Below are positions 17,175 through 26,029 of a stretch of 64,000 bases of DNA, in pieces. The translations under genes and the position numbers were made by a program. How positions within the stretch are numbered: position 1 is the first letter of the stretch; each line of letters begins with the position of its first letter. A model generated the notes under the pieces. The model was not told the origin of the DNA, did no database searches, and was given only the letters and a program-made list of their open reading frames with translations. This stretch comes from CAJBVW01 sp964457335 (GTDB lineage: Bacteria > Myxococcota_A > UBA796 > SXON01). The DNA lies in NCBI GenBank assembly GCA_964457335.1, contig CAYWGD010000033.1, positions 1 to 64,000 on the forward strand, read 5' to 3'.

Positions 17175-18155
17175 ATGCGCGACCACGCCCTCCCCCTCCC
17201 CCACGCGCCCGGCGAGGTGCGCGCCTCCCCGGCGAAGATCGCCTGGAACGGCGGGCTCCTCGCCGTCACGCTCGCGGCGCCGGCCTTCTTCGACCTCGGC
17301 GCCGCCGTGTTCGCGGCGGCCTCCGCGCTCTTCCTGCTCGGTGTCGGGCACTCGGCGGGCTTCCACCGGGGCGTCATCCACGGGGCCTACCGGATGGGGC
17401 CGTGGACGGAGCGCGTGCTCGTCTACCTCGCCGTGCTCACCGGCATCGCCGGGCCCCTCGGGCTCATGCGCATGCACGACACCCGGGACCGCCACCAGAA
17501 CCAGCTCGCCGCGCCCGCCTACTACGCCTACGACCACTCGCTCTGGCGGGACGCCGCCTGGTACCTCTTGATGGAGCACACCGGCGCCACCGTGGCGCCC
17601 GACCCCGTCCGCGCCGCCGACCCCTGGTACCGCTTCCTGGAGCGCACGTGGAAGTGGCAGCAGCTCCCGTGGGCCGTGCTGCTCTACACCTACGGCGGCC
17701 TGCCGTGGCTCGTATGGGGCGCGGGTGTGCGGTGCGCCGCGTGCGTGTACGGCCACTGGTTCGTGAACTACGCCGCGCACACCGCCGGCTACCTGCGCGT
17801 CCGCATGCCCGCGAGCGGCGAGGAGGGCCGCAACCACCTCCTCTGGGGCGCGCTCGCGATGGGCGAGGGCTGGCACAACAACCACCACGCCTGGCCGCGC
17901 TCGGCCCGCTTCGGCGTGGCGTGGTGGGAGGTCGACCCCGGGTGGTGGATCGTGCGCGCCCTGCGGGCGCTCGGGCTCGTGTGGGACGTGAAGACGTGGC
18001 GGGACGGCGCGCCCTTGCGGGAGGGGGCAATCGTCACGCAGGTACGCACGATCGGGGACGCGGTCGTCGGGATGGGGTGGTGGCCCGCGGGCGGCGAGCA
18101 CGCGCGGTCGGCCCTCGCCGACGCCCTGCCGGATGCCGACCGCCGCCGCGGATAA
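17175..18155 (+). CDS. Membrane fatty acid desaturase
   Basis: This 326-residue membrane di-iron desaturase resembles acyl-CoA delta-9 enzymes. Histidine box I is HRGVIH (64-69), and box III is EGWHNNHH with His234, 237 and 238. Box II is unusual: instead of HxxHH there is MHDTRDRHQNQ (His101, His107), followed by another His at 121. Hydrophobic segments at about 25-60, 80-100 and 165-200 span the membrane. It introduces a double bond in saturated acyl chains; the chain and carrier are unknown. ATG 17175 follows AGGAG. It is the first gene of an operon with a TetR regulator (9-nt gap) and controlled by a triple operator, consistent with feedback control of membrane unsaturation. Confidence 0.88.
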   Translation: MRDHALPLPHAPGEVRASPAKIAWNGGLLAVTLAAPAFFDLGAAVFAAASALFLLGVGHSAGFHRGVIHGAYRMGPWTERVLVYLAVLTGIAGPLGLMRMHDTRDRHQNQLAAPAYYAYDHSLWRDAAWYLLMEHTGATVAPDPVRAADPWYRFLERTWKWQQLPWAVLLYTYGGLPWLVWGAGVRCAACVYGHWFVNYAAHTAGYLRVRMPASGEEGRNHLLWGALAMGEGWHNNHHAWPRSARFGVAWWEVDPGWWIVRALRALGLVWDVKTWRDGAPLREGAIVTQVRTIGDAVVGMGWWPAGGEHARSALADALPDADRRRG

Positions 18156-18164
18156 GGGGCGCCG

Positions 18165-18890
18165 ATGCCGCCCGTCACGCCCGCCACGCCGAAGTCCGAG
18201 CGCACCCGCCAGCGCATCCTCGAGGCGGCGCTCGCGCTCTTCGCCGAGAAGGGCTTCGCGGCGACCACGATGCGCGACATCGCGGCCGCCGCCGACGTGT
18301 CGCTCGGCCTCACCTACCGCTACTTCGCCCGGAAGGAGGACCTCGCCGTCGCGCTCTACGAGGGCATGTCGGCGCGGCTCCAGGCCACCGCCGCCGGGCT
18401 CTACGGCGGCACGGTCGCCTCCCGCTTCGGCGTGCTGATGCAGGCCGCCGTGGACCACCTCGACCGGCACCGCGAGCCCTTCCTCGCCGTGGCCGCCCGG
18501 GCCTTCGACCCGCGGGACGACCTCGGCGTGCTCGGCGCCGCGACCGAGCCCTTCCGCGAGGCCGCGCGCACCACGTGGGAGACCATCGTGGCCGGCGCCG
18601 ACGACGCCCCGCGTGACCCCGCCGAGCGCGCCCGCCTCGCCGACGTGTTGTACGCGCTGAACCTGCTCGTCGTGCTCATCTGGACCCAGGACCGGGACCC
18701 CGCGCGCGCCGCTACGAACGAGGCCATCGCCGCCACCATCCAGCTCCTCGGCGTAGCCCGCCCGCTGCTCGCCACGCCCTTCGGCGCCGTCGCGCTCGCG
18801 CAGGTGGCCAGCATCGCCGGCCGCCTCGGGATCGGCCGGCCTCCGGACGCCCCCGGCGGCACCGGCGGAGGCGGCACAGGCGCGCGTTAG
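18165..18890 (+). CDS. TetR-family transcriptional regulator
   Basis: This is a 241-residue repressor-type protein. The N-terminal TetR helix-turn-helix (about residues 12-60) reads ILEAALALFAEKGFAATTM, then AAAADVSLGLTYRYF. The ligand-binding helical domain follows, and the C-terminus is a Gly-rich tail (about 20 residues) not usual in the family. ATG 18165 is preceded by AAGGGG. It is co-transcribed with the desaturase, so it probably represses its own operon through the TGAAC-N2-GTTCA sites and responds to acyl-CoA or another lipid signal, as DesT/FabR-type regulators do (inference). Confidence 0.92.
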   Translation: MPPVTPATPKSERTRQRILEAALALFAEKGFAATTMRDIAAAADVSLGLTYRYFARKEDLAVALYEGMSARLQATAAGLYGGTVASRFGVLMQAAVDHLDRHREPFLAVAARAFDPRDDLGVLGAATEPFREAARTTWETIVAGADDAPRDPAERARLADVLYALNLLVVLIWTQDRDPARAATNEAIAATIQLLGVARPLLATPFGAVALAQVASIAGRLGIGRPPDAPGGTGGGGTGAR

Positions 18891-18899
18891 GAGCCGCCG

Positions 18900-19526
18900 A
18901 TGCTGACGGTCGATCCGCATCCCCTCCTCTCGCTCGGCGCGTTCACCGCCACCTTCCCGCGGCCCCTCGGCGAGGTGCCCTCCCCCGCCGCGCTGCTCGA
19001 GCTGTTGCGCCTCGACGCGCCCGCGCCGATGACCAGCGACGACGCCACGCGCGCCGCGGTCCGCGACCTTCTCCGCCACGGCGGCTTCAAGCCCACCGGC
19101 CGGAGCAAGCCCGCGAGCGAGTACCTGCTCAAGGCCGCCGAGGGCGGCTTTCTCGGGCCCATCAACGTGGTGGTCGACGCCTGCAACGCGGTGTCGCTCC
19201 ACAGCGGGCTCCCCATCAGCGTCGTGGACCTCGACCGCGCCATCCCTCCCCTCCGGATCGGCCTCGCGCCCGCGGACGCGAGCTACGTCTTCAACACCTC
19301 CGGACAGACCATCGACGTCGGCGGGCTCCTCTGCCTCTCCGACGCCCAGGGCCCCTGCGCCAACGCGGTCAAGGACGCCCAGCGCACCAAGACCACGCCC
19401 GACACGCGCCGGGTGCTGGTGCTCGTGTGGGGCGCCACCGCGCTCGGCGACCGCACCGCGCGGGCCGTCCGCTGGTACCGGGAGCTCCTGGAGGCCGCGG
19501 GGGCGGAGACGGCCGAGCCGGGGTGA
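18900..19526 (+). CDS. Stand-alone B3/B4 (PheRS beta-like) domain protein
   Basis: This 208-residue protein resembles the B3/B4 tRNA-editing-like domain of the phenylalanyl-tRNA synthetase beta subunit. The recognisable core is FKPTGRSKPASEYLLKA, followed by GPINVVVDACNAVSLHSGLP and SVVDLDRA. Stand-alone B3/B4 proteins are common in bacteria; aminoacyl-tRNA or amino acid hydrolysis is proposed for some, but not proved here. ATG 18900 is preceded by AGGAG inside the end of the TetR gene region, with a 9-nt gap, so it is probably the third gene of the desaturase operon. The functional link to lipid desaturation is unclear. Confidence 0.85.
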   Translation: MLTVDPHPLLSLGAFTATFPRPLGEVPSPAALLELLRLDAPAPMTSDDATRAAVRDLLRHGGFKPTGRSKPASEYLLKAAEGGFLGPINVVVDACNAVSLHSGLPISVVDLDRAIPPLRIGLAPADASYVFNTSGQTIDVGGLLCLSDAQGPCANAVKDAQRTKTTPDTRRVLVLVWGATALGDRTARAVRWYRELLEAAGAETAEPG

Positions 19527-19582
19527 GACCGCCCGAGCTCGGAGGATTCGCCACCCTCCCCCGAGCCCGGACGGCGGTTGCC

Positions 19583-20860
19583 TCACCGCCTCCGCCGCTG
19601 CGGCGGCGGCCAGCGCGGCGTGATCCGCCCGCTGACGATCATCCGGAACGGCGCGGGGTCGCGCGTCTCCAGGAGCTCGCACGCCATCCCGCAGAGCGCC
19701 GGCTCGCTCCGCGCGGCGCGCACGAGGCGCGTGGCCTCCTCCGCGGCCCCCGCGGCGCGGAGCGTCTCGATCGCCATGCGCCACGCCACCGGGTCCGCGG
19801 GCCGCGCCGCCGCGAGCGTTCGGGCCCGCGCGACCCCACCGCGGCCGGACACGTGCTCGAGCCACGCCCGGTACCCCTCCCACAAAGACCCGCGGTCCGG
19901 GCGCTGCGTGGCGAGCCACTCCAGCGCCGCCAGCGCCGTCGGCGCGATGTCCGCCGCCGCGGTCCCGAGCCCGGCGAGCATCTGCGCGCCGTCCGCCTGC
20001 GCCTCCGTGTCGGTGGCGCACACGGCGTCCCAGAAGCGCGCGGCCGCCTCGGCGGCGTCCCGCCCCTCCTCCACCCGCGCGCGCAGCGCGTCCGCCGCGA
20101 GCTCCAAGCCCACGAGCGGGTGGTCGCCGGGGGTGCGCGCGTACTCCACGTCGAGCGCGAAGAAGTACGTCCCCACGCCGGCGTCCTGGAGCCGTCCGAG
20201 CGCGCTCCCCGCGGGCGCCCACGCGGACTCGGGCGGCGTGCCGAGGATGCGCCGGTGGTAGCGCTCCACCGAGAGCCAACCGGTGCGGCGCACGGGCAGG
20301 AGCTCGACGGCCTCGCGGGCGGGACCGCTCTCCTGCCGCCGCGTCCGGCGGGGATCGCGCGCCTCGCGGACCACGTCGCGCACGTCGGGCGTCTCGCCGA
20401 GGAAGCGCGCCCACCGCGCGGTCTCACCGTGCCCGGGGCAGAGCTCCTCCGCCTGCGCCACCGCCGCGCGCGCGCCGAGGAGGTCGCCCGCCGCGAGGTG
20501 GAGGGCCGCGAGGTCACAGGCGGCATCCGCGCGGGCGCCGGGGCGCACCCCGCTCGCGACGCGTCGGGCCGCGCGGACGAAGCCGTCGGGCGCCACGAAG
20601 GTGGCCAGGGCCTCCGCCTCGGCCCCACCGAGCTTGAAGGCCTGCTCGGCCAGCCGCTCGGACTCCACGAAGCGGCCCAACACGGCGAACGCGCGCGCCG
20701 CGATCGCGTACACGTCGCCTCGTCGGGCCAGCGGTACGGACGCCTCGGCGGCTTCGAGGGCATCCAGGACGGCGTCGACCTCGCCGAAGCTCGCGGGCAT
20801 GTACAGGTCCCACCACGGGTCGACGGGGGGAATCTCGGACAGGGAGAGAGGGCTCATCAC
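19583..20860 (-). CDS. TPR-like helical repeat protein, unknown function
   Basis: This is a 425-residue, Ala/Arg/Glu-rich, mostly helical protein. The pattern of paired helices (AIAARAFAVLGRFVESERLAEQ; ACDLAALHLAAGDLLGARAAVA; AWRMAIETLRAAGAAEEATR) suggests divergent tetratricopeptide-like repeats. There is no signal peptide or membrane segment, so it is probably cytoplasmic. The N-terminal segment (IPPVDPWWDLYMPASFGEVD) is distinct. The ATG at 20860 (or the next, 20857) follows GGAGG. Upstream lies a three-copy palindrome array that may regulate it. It is convergent with the B3/B4 gene. The family was not recognised. Confidence 0.7.
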   Translation of the reverse strand: MMSPLSLSEIPPVDPWWDLYMPASFGEVDAVLDALEAAEASVPLARRGDVYAIAARAFAVLGRFVESERLAEQAFKLGGAEAEALATFVAPDGFVRAARRVASGVRPGARADAACDLAALHLAAGDLLGARAAVAQAEELCPGHGETARWARFLGETPDVRDVVREARDPRRTRRQESGPAREAVELLPVRRTGWLSVERYHRRILGTPPESAWAPAGSALGRLQDAGVGTYFFALDVEYARTPGDHPLVGLELAADALRARVEEGRDAAEAAARFWDAVCATDTEAQADGAQMLAGLGTAAADIAPTALAALEWLATQRPDRGSLWEGYRAWLEHVSGRGGVARARTLAAARPADPVAWRMAIETLRAAGAAEEATRLVRAARSEPALCGMACELLETRDPAPFRMIVSGRITPRWPPPQRRRR

Positions 20861-20937
20861 AGTGCCTCCACATGGGCGGCCGGCCCCCGAGCAAGGGATG
20901 CGCCAACGGTCGAACGCCGGCTTTTACGCGACGAGCC

Positions 20938-20996
20938 GACGGACGTCCGTCACCGTCCGACGGACGTCCGTCACCTGTCCCCGACGCACGTTCGTC
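20938..20996. promoter_or_regulatory. Array of three 14-bp palindromes
   Basis: GACGGACGTCCGTC occurs twice as a perfect palindrome (20938-20951 and 20959-20972). A third, one-mismatch-pair version, GACGCACGTTCGTC, is at 20983-20996. Start-to-start distances are 21 and 24 bp, about two helical turns, so the sites share one DNA face. They lie 78-136 nt before the TPR-like gene start, and a GTAAAA box sits between (about 20923-20928, minus strand). They look like operator or activator sites for an unidentified protein. Confidence 0.6.
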
Positions 20997-21126
20997 AAGG
21001 TTCCGGGCGAAATACCACACCGGACCGCGCCCCGGCACCCGAGCCACCGACGGTCCTCCGCGGCACGACGTCGCCGCAGCGGCCCCGCCGGCTGCCCGGA
21101 ACCCGATCGGAAGCCGCGCCCCTCCC

Positions 21127-21690
21127 CTACGGGCGCGTCGTGGCCACGCTCGGGCGCTGGACCAGCTCCGCGAGCCGCCGATCGAGGCCGAAGAGCCCCT
21201 CCCGGAGCGCGGGGGCGCGCAGATCGACGTACATCAGCGTCGCGACGAGCGCGATGTCCACGGCGTCGAAGCGGCCGGAGGGCCCGAGCGTGGCCTCGAG
21301 CAGCTCCAGCGCACGCCGGGCCTTGCCCTCCTGCAAGGTGATGAAGCCCGCGTCCGGGGCCGCCCGCCGCCGCTCGGCCACCGACGCGACGATGGCGTCG
21401 CACGCCCCGTCGCAGGTGGCCTCCCACTGGAGCGCGTCGATGCGCGCGTCGGGGTCGGCGGGAAAGAGCGGCCGGCCGAAGCGCTCGAGCCACTGGAGGA
21501 TGACCGCGGAGTCGTAGAGCGGCCGCCCGTCGTCCCGCACGAGCGTCGGCACCTTCCCGAGCGGGTTCAGCGCGAGGAGCGCGGGATCGCCGAGCTGGAC
21601 GTACTCGTACTCGCACGCGACGCCCTTCTCGAGCAACGCGAGGTGGACCTTGTGGGCGAACGGGCTCGTGCGGGTCAGGAGCAGGCGCAT
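21127..21690 (-). CDS. Glutathione S-transferase family protein
   Basis: This 187-residue protein is slightly short for the family. The N-terminal thioredoxin-fold domain (1-78) starts LLLTRTSPFAHKVHLALLEK, where Ser and the neighbouring residues occupy the glutathione-activating position. It then has the cis-Pro loop NPLGKVPTLV and the glutathione-binding LYDSAVILQWLE. The C-terminal helical domain contains FDAVDIALVATLMYVDLRAP. Likely roles are conjugation or isomerisation with glutathione or a related thiol. The ATG is preceded by TGGAG. It is divergent from the secreted protein at 21835, with a 144-nt shared upstream region. Confidence 0.9.
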   Translation of the reverse strand: MRLLLTRTSPFAHKVHLALLEKGVACEYEYVQLGDPALLALNPLGKVPTLVRDDGRPLYDSAVILQWLERFGRPLFPADPDARIDALQWEATCDGACDAIVASVAERRRAAPDAGFITLQEGKARRALELLEATLGPSGRFDAVDIALVATLMYVDLRAPALREGLFGLDRRLAELVQRPSVATTRP

Positions 21691-21834
21691 CGAAACTCCA
21701 GGTCCGCCTTGTCTAGCCCGGGTTCGGGGCAGCCGCTCCGCGCTGCGGGGGCGACGGTGGCCCAGCCCACGTCGGCGGCTCCCGTGCCCCGGACCGCCCG
21801 CCTGCGGGATAACGACGCCCCGTCCGGAGGTCCG

Positions 21835-23475
21835 ATGCTGCTCCTCTCGCTGTTCGCCCCGCCCGCGCACGCGGCCTGCGCCGTGGACCAGGTGAAGAGC
21901 GACGAAGGCGTCGAGATCGCCGTCCGCGCGCTCCAGGAGCCCGTCGGCTGCCGGACGGTCACGCTCACGTCCGACCGTCCGCTCGAGGTGGAGGCGTACG
22001 TGTGGTCGCCCGAGGAGCGGCGCACGCGGCTGAAGGCGGATCACCTGCGGGCCCTCCCGGGCGGCGGCTGGGAGATCGGCGCGCCCGAGCTCGTACCCGG
22101 GGGCTGGATCCACCTCCGCGTGGCCGTGCCGGGCGACGCGCTGGACCTGCGCCTCGCTCCCGCGCCGGAGCCCGACCTCCGCGTGCTGCGCGCGGACGAG
22201 ACGCACACGCTCACGCTCGACCCGCGCCACCCCGGCTGGGGCTTCGCCGACCGCGCGCGCGCCCGCACGCGCGTGCAGCTGGCGCTCGGCCTCCCGGCGG
22301 ACGCGCCCGACCAGGTCCTGCCGCTCCCGAGCGGCGTGATCGAGCTCGACACGGGCGGGCTCCCGACCGTGCCGCACGGCGTGAAGCTCCCGGCCGGCAC
22401 GACCGAGGCCCGCGTCACCTACACCGTGAAGGGCGCCGCGCCGCAAGGGGCCCGCACGCTCGCGCCCGGGAGCCTCACGCTGGTGGGCCCCGACGTGACA
22501 TGGCGCACCTCCGTGGGCCCCGGCGTGCGCGTGGGCGAGGTCGAGGGCGGCGTGCGCTTCGAGGCGCCCGAGGGCGGCGCCGCGCGCTGGCGCGTGGAGC
22601 GCGCGGGGGACGCCGCGGTGATCCCCGACGTCGGCACCTTCGTGGCGGGGCTCGACTGGCGCTTCGCGCGGGTGAGCCTGCCCGAGCCGGCGGTGCCGAT
22701 GGAACTGCGCGGAAAGCGCGACCGGGCCGAGCTCTTCGCGGACCTGCTCGCGGCCGTCCGCGGCCTCCGCGACGGCGCGCTCCCGGGCGCCGATCCCCTG
22801 CACCCCCGGCAGCTCAACAAGGCCTGGCGCTCCGGCTGGGTCACGCCCGTGGAGCGCGCGCTCGTGCTCCACCGCTTCCTCGGCCAGGAGCGCTACCGCG
22901 CCGGCTGGGTGCTCACCGGCGAGGACGCCGACCCGGCGACGCTCACCGGCTTCGACCACCTGCTCGTCACCGCGTACGTCGAGGGCGAGCTCCGCTGGAT
23001 CGACCCCACGTGCGCCGTGTGCGCGCCCGGCGAGATCGGCACGCGCTGGCTCGGGCGGCCCGCGATCGGCGTGGACGTGACCTCCGGGAACGAGGACGCC
23101 GGTCAGAAGGAGACGGCCCGCACGGCGAGCGCGCCGATGTCGCCCCTGCCCGAGGGCGCCACCGTGCCGCGCGCGGAGGGGCGGCTCGAGCGGTCGCTGA
23201 CGTTGCAGGGCGAGCGCTTCCGGGCGCGCTTCGTGGCCCGTGGCGCGGCCGCGCTCTGGCTCCGCGAGCGCATCGTGGGCGTCGAGCCCGCCGCGCGGGG
23301 GATGCGGCTGGGCGAGGCGCTCGGGATGCCGGATGCCGCGCTGGTCGAGGCGGCGGGCTTCGGAGAGGCCGGCGCGCCGATCACCGTGGAGCTCGACGGG
23401 CCGCGCCCGCCCCTCGACCCCTTCCCCGGACCCGACGCGACGCCGTGGGCGGGCGGCTGGGGCGACGTGTTGTGA
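21835..23475 (+). CDS. Secreted protein with a transglutaminase-like region lacking the catalytic Cys
   Basis: This 546-residue protein has a signal peptide (MLLLSLFAPPAHAACAV). The layout resembles DUF3857/transglutaminase-core proteins: a beta-rich N-terminal half followed, at about residues 300-420, by LNKAWRSGWVTPVERALVLHR, a GFDHLLVTAYVEG strand and WIDPTCAVCAPGEIGTRWLG. In active homologues a Cys opens the helix in the first of these; here the segment has Trp-Val-Thr instead. The His (FDHLLV) and Asp (WIDPT) positions are kept. It is therefore probably a non-catalytic binding or scaffold protein, if the fold assignment is right. ATG 21835 has GGAGG 4 nt upstream. Confidence 0.7.
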   Translation: MLLLSLFAPPAHAACAVDQVKSDEGVEIAVRALQEPVGCRTVTLTSDRPLEVEAYVWSPEERRTRLKADHLRALPGGGWEIGAPELVPGGWIHLRVAVPGDALDLRLAPAPEPDLRVLRADETHTLTLDPRHPGWGFADRARARTRVQLALGLPADAPDQVLPLPSGVIELDTGGLPTVPHGVKLPAGTTEARVTYTVKGAAPQGARTLAPGSLTLVGPDVTWRTSVGPGVRVGEVEGGVRFEAPEGGAARWRVERAGDAAVIPDVGTFVAGLDWRFARVSLPEPAVPMELRGKRDRAELFADLLAAVRGLRDGALPGADPLHPRQLNKAWRSGWVTPVERALVLHRFLGQERYRAGWVLTGEDADPATLTGFDHLLVTAYVEGELRWIDPTCAVCAPGEIGTRWLGRPAIGVDVTSGNEDAGQKETARTASAPMSPLPEGATVPRAEGRLERSLTLQGERFRARFVARGAAALWLRERIVGVEPAARGMRLGEALGMPDAALVEAAGFGEAGAPITVELDGPRPPLDPFPGPDATPWAGGWGDVL

Positions 23476-23571
23476 TCACCCGTTGATGGGCCTCTGATCG
23501 CGCGAGCGGCCCGGCCGGCATCGGCGCGCGCCATCCGGGTGTTATCAGGCCGGGCACGGGAGCAACGGGAC

Positions 23572-25341
23572 TTGACCCTTTTCGAGCTTTTGACGGCCGG
23601 ACGCATCGACGAGTTCAACGCGCGCCGCGGCCAGCGCGTGACCCTCGACTTCTTCGCCGCCGACTTCGCGGGGCTCAAGCTCGAGGGCGCCGACCTGTCG
23701 GGGGCCAACCTCGAGAAGGCGGACCTCTCCGGCGCGGACCTCACGGGCGCCATCCTGGCCAAGGCGAACCTGTCGGGGGCCGACCTCACGGGCGCCACCC
23801 TCGACCGCTGCGTGGCCATCCGCGCGCGGCTGCGCGAGGCCTACCTGGGCAACGCCCGGGCGCCGGGCGGCGAGTTCTCCGGGGCGGACTTCTCCGAGGC
23901 CGACCTCTCCGGCTTCACGAGCGAGGGCGGCCGCTTCGCCGGGGCCCGCTTCAAGGACGCGGTGCTCGCGAACGCGGTGCTCACCGGCGGGGACTTCACG
24001 GAGGCCCGCTTCGCCAACGCGGACCTGCGCGGCGCCGACTTCACCGGCGCGAAGCTCGCCACCGCCGAGCTGGCCCGCGTGAACGCGCAGGGCGCCCGCT
24101 TCGTGAAGGCCGACCTCTCCGGCGCGCGCCTCGGCGGCGCGGTGCTCAAGAACGCCCACCTCGCCGAGGCCAACCTCACCGGGGCGGACCTCTCCGCGGC
24201 CGACCTCACGGGCGCCGACCTCTCCCGCGCGAACCTCGACCGCGCCGACCTCTTCGACGTGCAGGCCGACACCGAGACGCTGCGCGCCGCGAAGCTGCCG
24301 GCGGGCGTCGCGGAGACCCCCACGGTCGCCGCCACCTCGGACGACGGCGTGGAGCTCCACTTCGAGGACCCCTCCGTCGCCCTCTCGGGCAACGCCTGCG
24401 CGGCGCTCTGGGACAACGCCGACGCCGACGACGTGTTCACCCTCCGCTGCATCGTGTCGACGAGCCCGCGCAACAAGCGCTCCGGCTCGCACGCGCTGGT
24501 GATCCCGGTGGACCAGGTGCTCGCGCGCGGGCTCCTGCCCGCCCCGGACGGCTTCCACTGCGCGTTGTTCCTCGACCGGCCCGCGGGCGTCGAGCTCATG
24601 GTCCTGGCCGTGGACCGCACGGGCAGCTTCGGCGCGCCCCGCTCGGTGCGGCTCGGCTACACCCCGGTGGTGAAGCCGGTGCTCGTCCCCGACGAGGACG
24701 GCTTCCTCATCTACGGCATCGGGCGGCAGGGTGCGCTCTCGGTGCACCGCTTCGACGGCACCACGCTGCACGAGCTCATGCGCGCGCCCGCGGGCACCTA
24801 CCGCGGCTTCTGCGGGCGGCTCGACCCCGTGCTGCTCGGGAAGGGCGGGACCGTCGCGGCGGTCCGCAGGGACGGCATCGGCAAGCTCATGTCGGCCCCG
24901 ACGAGCTACCCGGGCCGCCTCACCTCGGCCGCCTACCGCGCGGAGGGCGAGCAGGTCGCGCTCGCGTGGGTGGGCAAGGCCGAGAAGGGCGTGCGCTTCC
25001 AGGTGCTCGGCGTGGACGCCGAGGCCACCCGCGTGGACCTCCCCTCCGAGATCGGCGCGCTCGACCTGCGCGCGTTCGACGACCGCTGGCTGCTCGTCTA
25101 CACCCGCGAGAGCGCGACCGAGAAGGACGTCACGCTGCCGATGGGCGTGTGGCTCCCCGGCGGCAAGCCCTTCGCGCTCCTCGAGGGCGACGACCGGGTG
25201 GACATCGAGGACATCCGCATCCTCCCGGGCAAGGCGCCGCAGGTGGCCATGGTCACGCTCGGCGAGGATCTCGTGGTCGTCGAGGTGGGCGCCAGCGGGG
25301 CCACGGTGCGGGCGCGCTTCGGGGACATGGCGTTCGAGTAG
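23572..25341 (+). CDS. Pentapeptide-repeat protein with a large C-terminal domain
   Basis: This is about 589 residues. Residues about 35-240 are pentapeptide repeats of the A(D/N)LxX type (for example GADLSGANLEKADLSGADLT), with two interruptions, and should form a right-handed quadrilateral beta-helix. The C-terminal part (about 255-589) alternates strand-like segments with charged loops (FRLRCIVSTSPRN, VRLGYTPVVKPVLVPDED, ALDLRAFDDRWLLVYTRES) and may be a beta-propeller. It has no signal peptide, so it is probably cytoplasmic. TTG 23572 begins a typical family start (LFELLTAGRIDEFN); GTG 23539 in the same frame is the alternative. The role of the fusion is unknown. No quinolone-resistance (gyrase-mimic) inference is justified. 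Confidence 0.8.
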   Translation: MTLFELLTAGRIDEFNARRGQRVTLDFFAADFAGLKLEGADLSGANLEKADLSGADLTGAILAKANLSGADLTGATLDRCVAIRARLREAYLGNARAPGGEFSGADFSEADLSGFTSEGGRFAGARFKDAVLANAVLTGGDFTEARFANADLRGADFTGAKLATAELARVNAQGARFVKADLSGARLGGAVLKNAHLAEANLTGADLSAADLTGADLSRANLDRADLFDVQADTETLRAAKLPAGVAETPTVAATSDDGVELHFEDPSVALSGNACAALWDNADADDVFTLRCIVSTSPRNKRSGSHALVIPVDQVLARGLLPAPDGFHCALFLDRPAGVELMVLAVDRTGSFGAPRSVRLGYTPVVKPVLVPDEDGFLIYGIGRQGALSVHRFDGTTLHELMRAPAGTYRGFCGRLDPVLLGKGGTVAAVRRDGIGKLMSAPTSYPGRLTSAAYRAEGEQVALAWVGKAEKGVRFQVLGVDAEATRVDLPSEIGALDLRAFDDRWLLVYTRESATEKDVTLPMGVWLPGGKPFALLEGDDRVDIEDIRILPGKAPQVAMVTLGEDLVVVEVGASGATVRARFGDMAFE

Positions 25342-25360
25342 CGCGAGTTAGGCGGTGGGC

Positions 25361-26029
25361 ATGGTCCGCGTCGCCGCCTGCTTCCACGGGTTCCTCCGCA
25401 CGGGCGCCTCGATGTGGCTCGTCGCGCGCGCGCTCCGCCAGGCCGGGTACGCCGACGTGGCGCTCCCGACGTTCGGCTACCACCTCGCGCCGCTCGACCG
25501 GCACGCCAGCCGCGCCGCCGACGCGCTCGTGGCCCTCGCCGAGCGGCACCCGGGCGCGACGATCGACCTCGTGACCCACTCCTACGGCGGCATCCTCGCC
25601 CGCGCGACGCTCGCGCGGCTGCCCGCCCCGCTGGTGCGCCGCGTCGTGATGCTCTCCCCGCCGAACCAGGGGGCGCGGCTCGCCCAGCAGGTCCGCGCCG
25701 TGCTCCCCGTCCACGTGCTCGGCTGGGATCCGCTCGGGCAGCTCCTCCCGGGCGCGCCGGCCTGCCAGCCGCCGCCGCGCGGCGCCGAGGTGGGCATCCT
25801 CACCGGCGGCACCGGCGGGCGCGGCTACAGCCCCTGGCTCGGCATCGACAACGACGGCAAGGTCTGCATCGACGAGGCGCACCACCCGGACGCGCACGAC
25901 TTCCACGTGATCCCCGTGCGGCACGCGGGCATGCCGTACTCCTCGGCCTCGATCGCGCAGGTGCTCGCGTTCCTGGAGCACGGGCGCTTCGCGCGGGAGT
26001 CGCAGCGGATCGCCGCTACGGCTCCGTGA
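25361..26029 (+). CDS. Lipase-like alpha/beta hydrolase
   Basis: This is a 222-residue hydrolase. It starts with VAACFHGFLRTGASMW (oxyanion-hole HGF) and carries the nucleophile elbow THSYGG. VVMLSPPNQGARLAQQV is typical of PGAP1/lipase-2-like proteins that act near membranes. Possible acid and base residues are in GIDNDGKVCIDEAHHP and DFHVIPVRHAGMPYSS. ATG 25361 (25355 GTG upstream is possible) follows the pentapeptide gene by 19 nt on the same strand. Its end overlaps the convergent gene by 14 nt. The substrate is unknown. Confidence 0.82.
   Translation: MVRVAACFHGFLRTGASMWLVARALRQAGYADVALPTFGYHLAPLDRHASRAADALVALAERHPGATIDLVTHSYGGILARATLARLPAPLVRRVVMLSPPNQGARLAQQVRAVLPVHVLGWDPLGQLLPGAPACQPPPRGAEVGILTGGTGGRGYSPWLGIDNDGKVCIDEAHHPDAHDFHVIPVRHAGMPYSSASIAQVLAFLEHGRFARESQRIAATAP

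Noticed and set aside
20938..20996. Possible CRISPR-like array of GACGGACGTCCGTC
   Set aside because: Three copies of a 14-bp palindrome with 7-10 bp between them are too short for repeats and spacers, and there are no cas genes.
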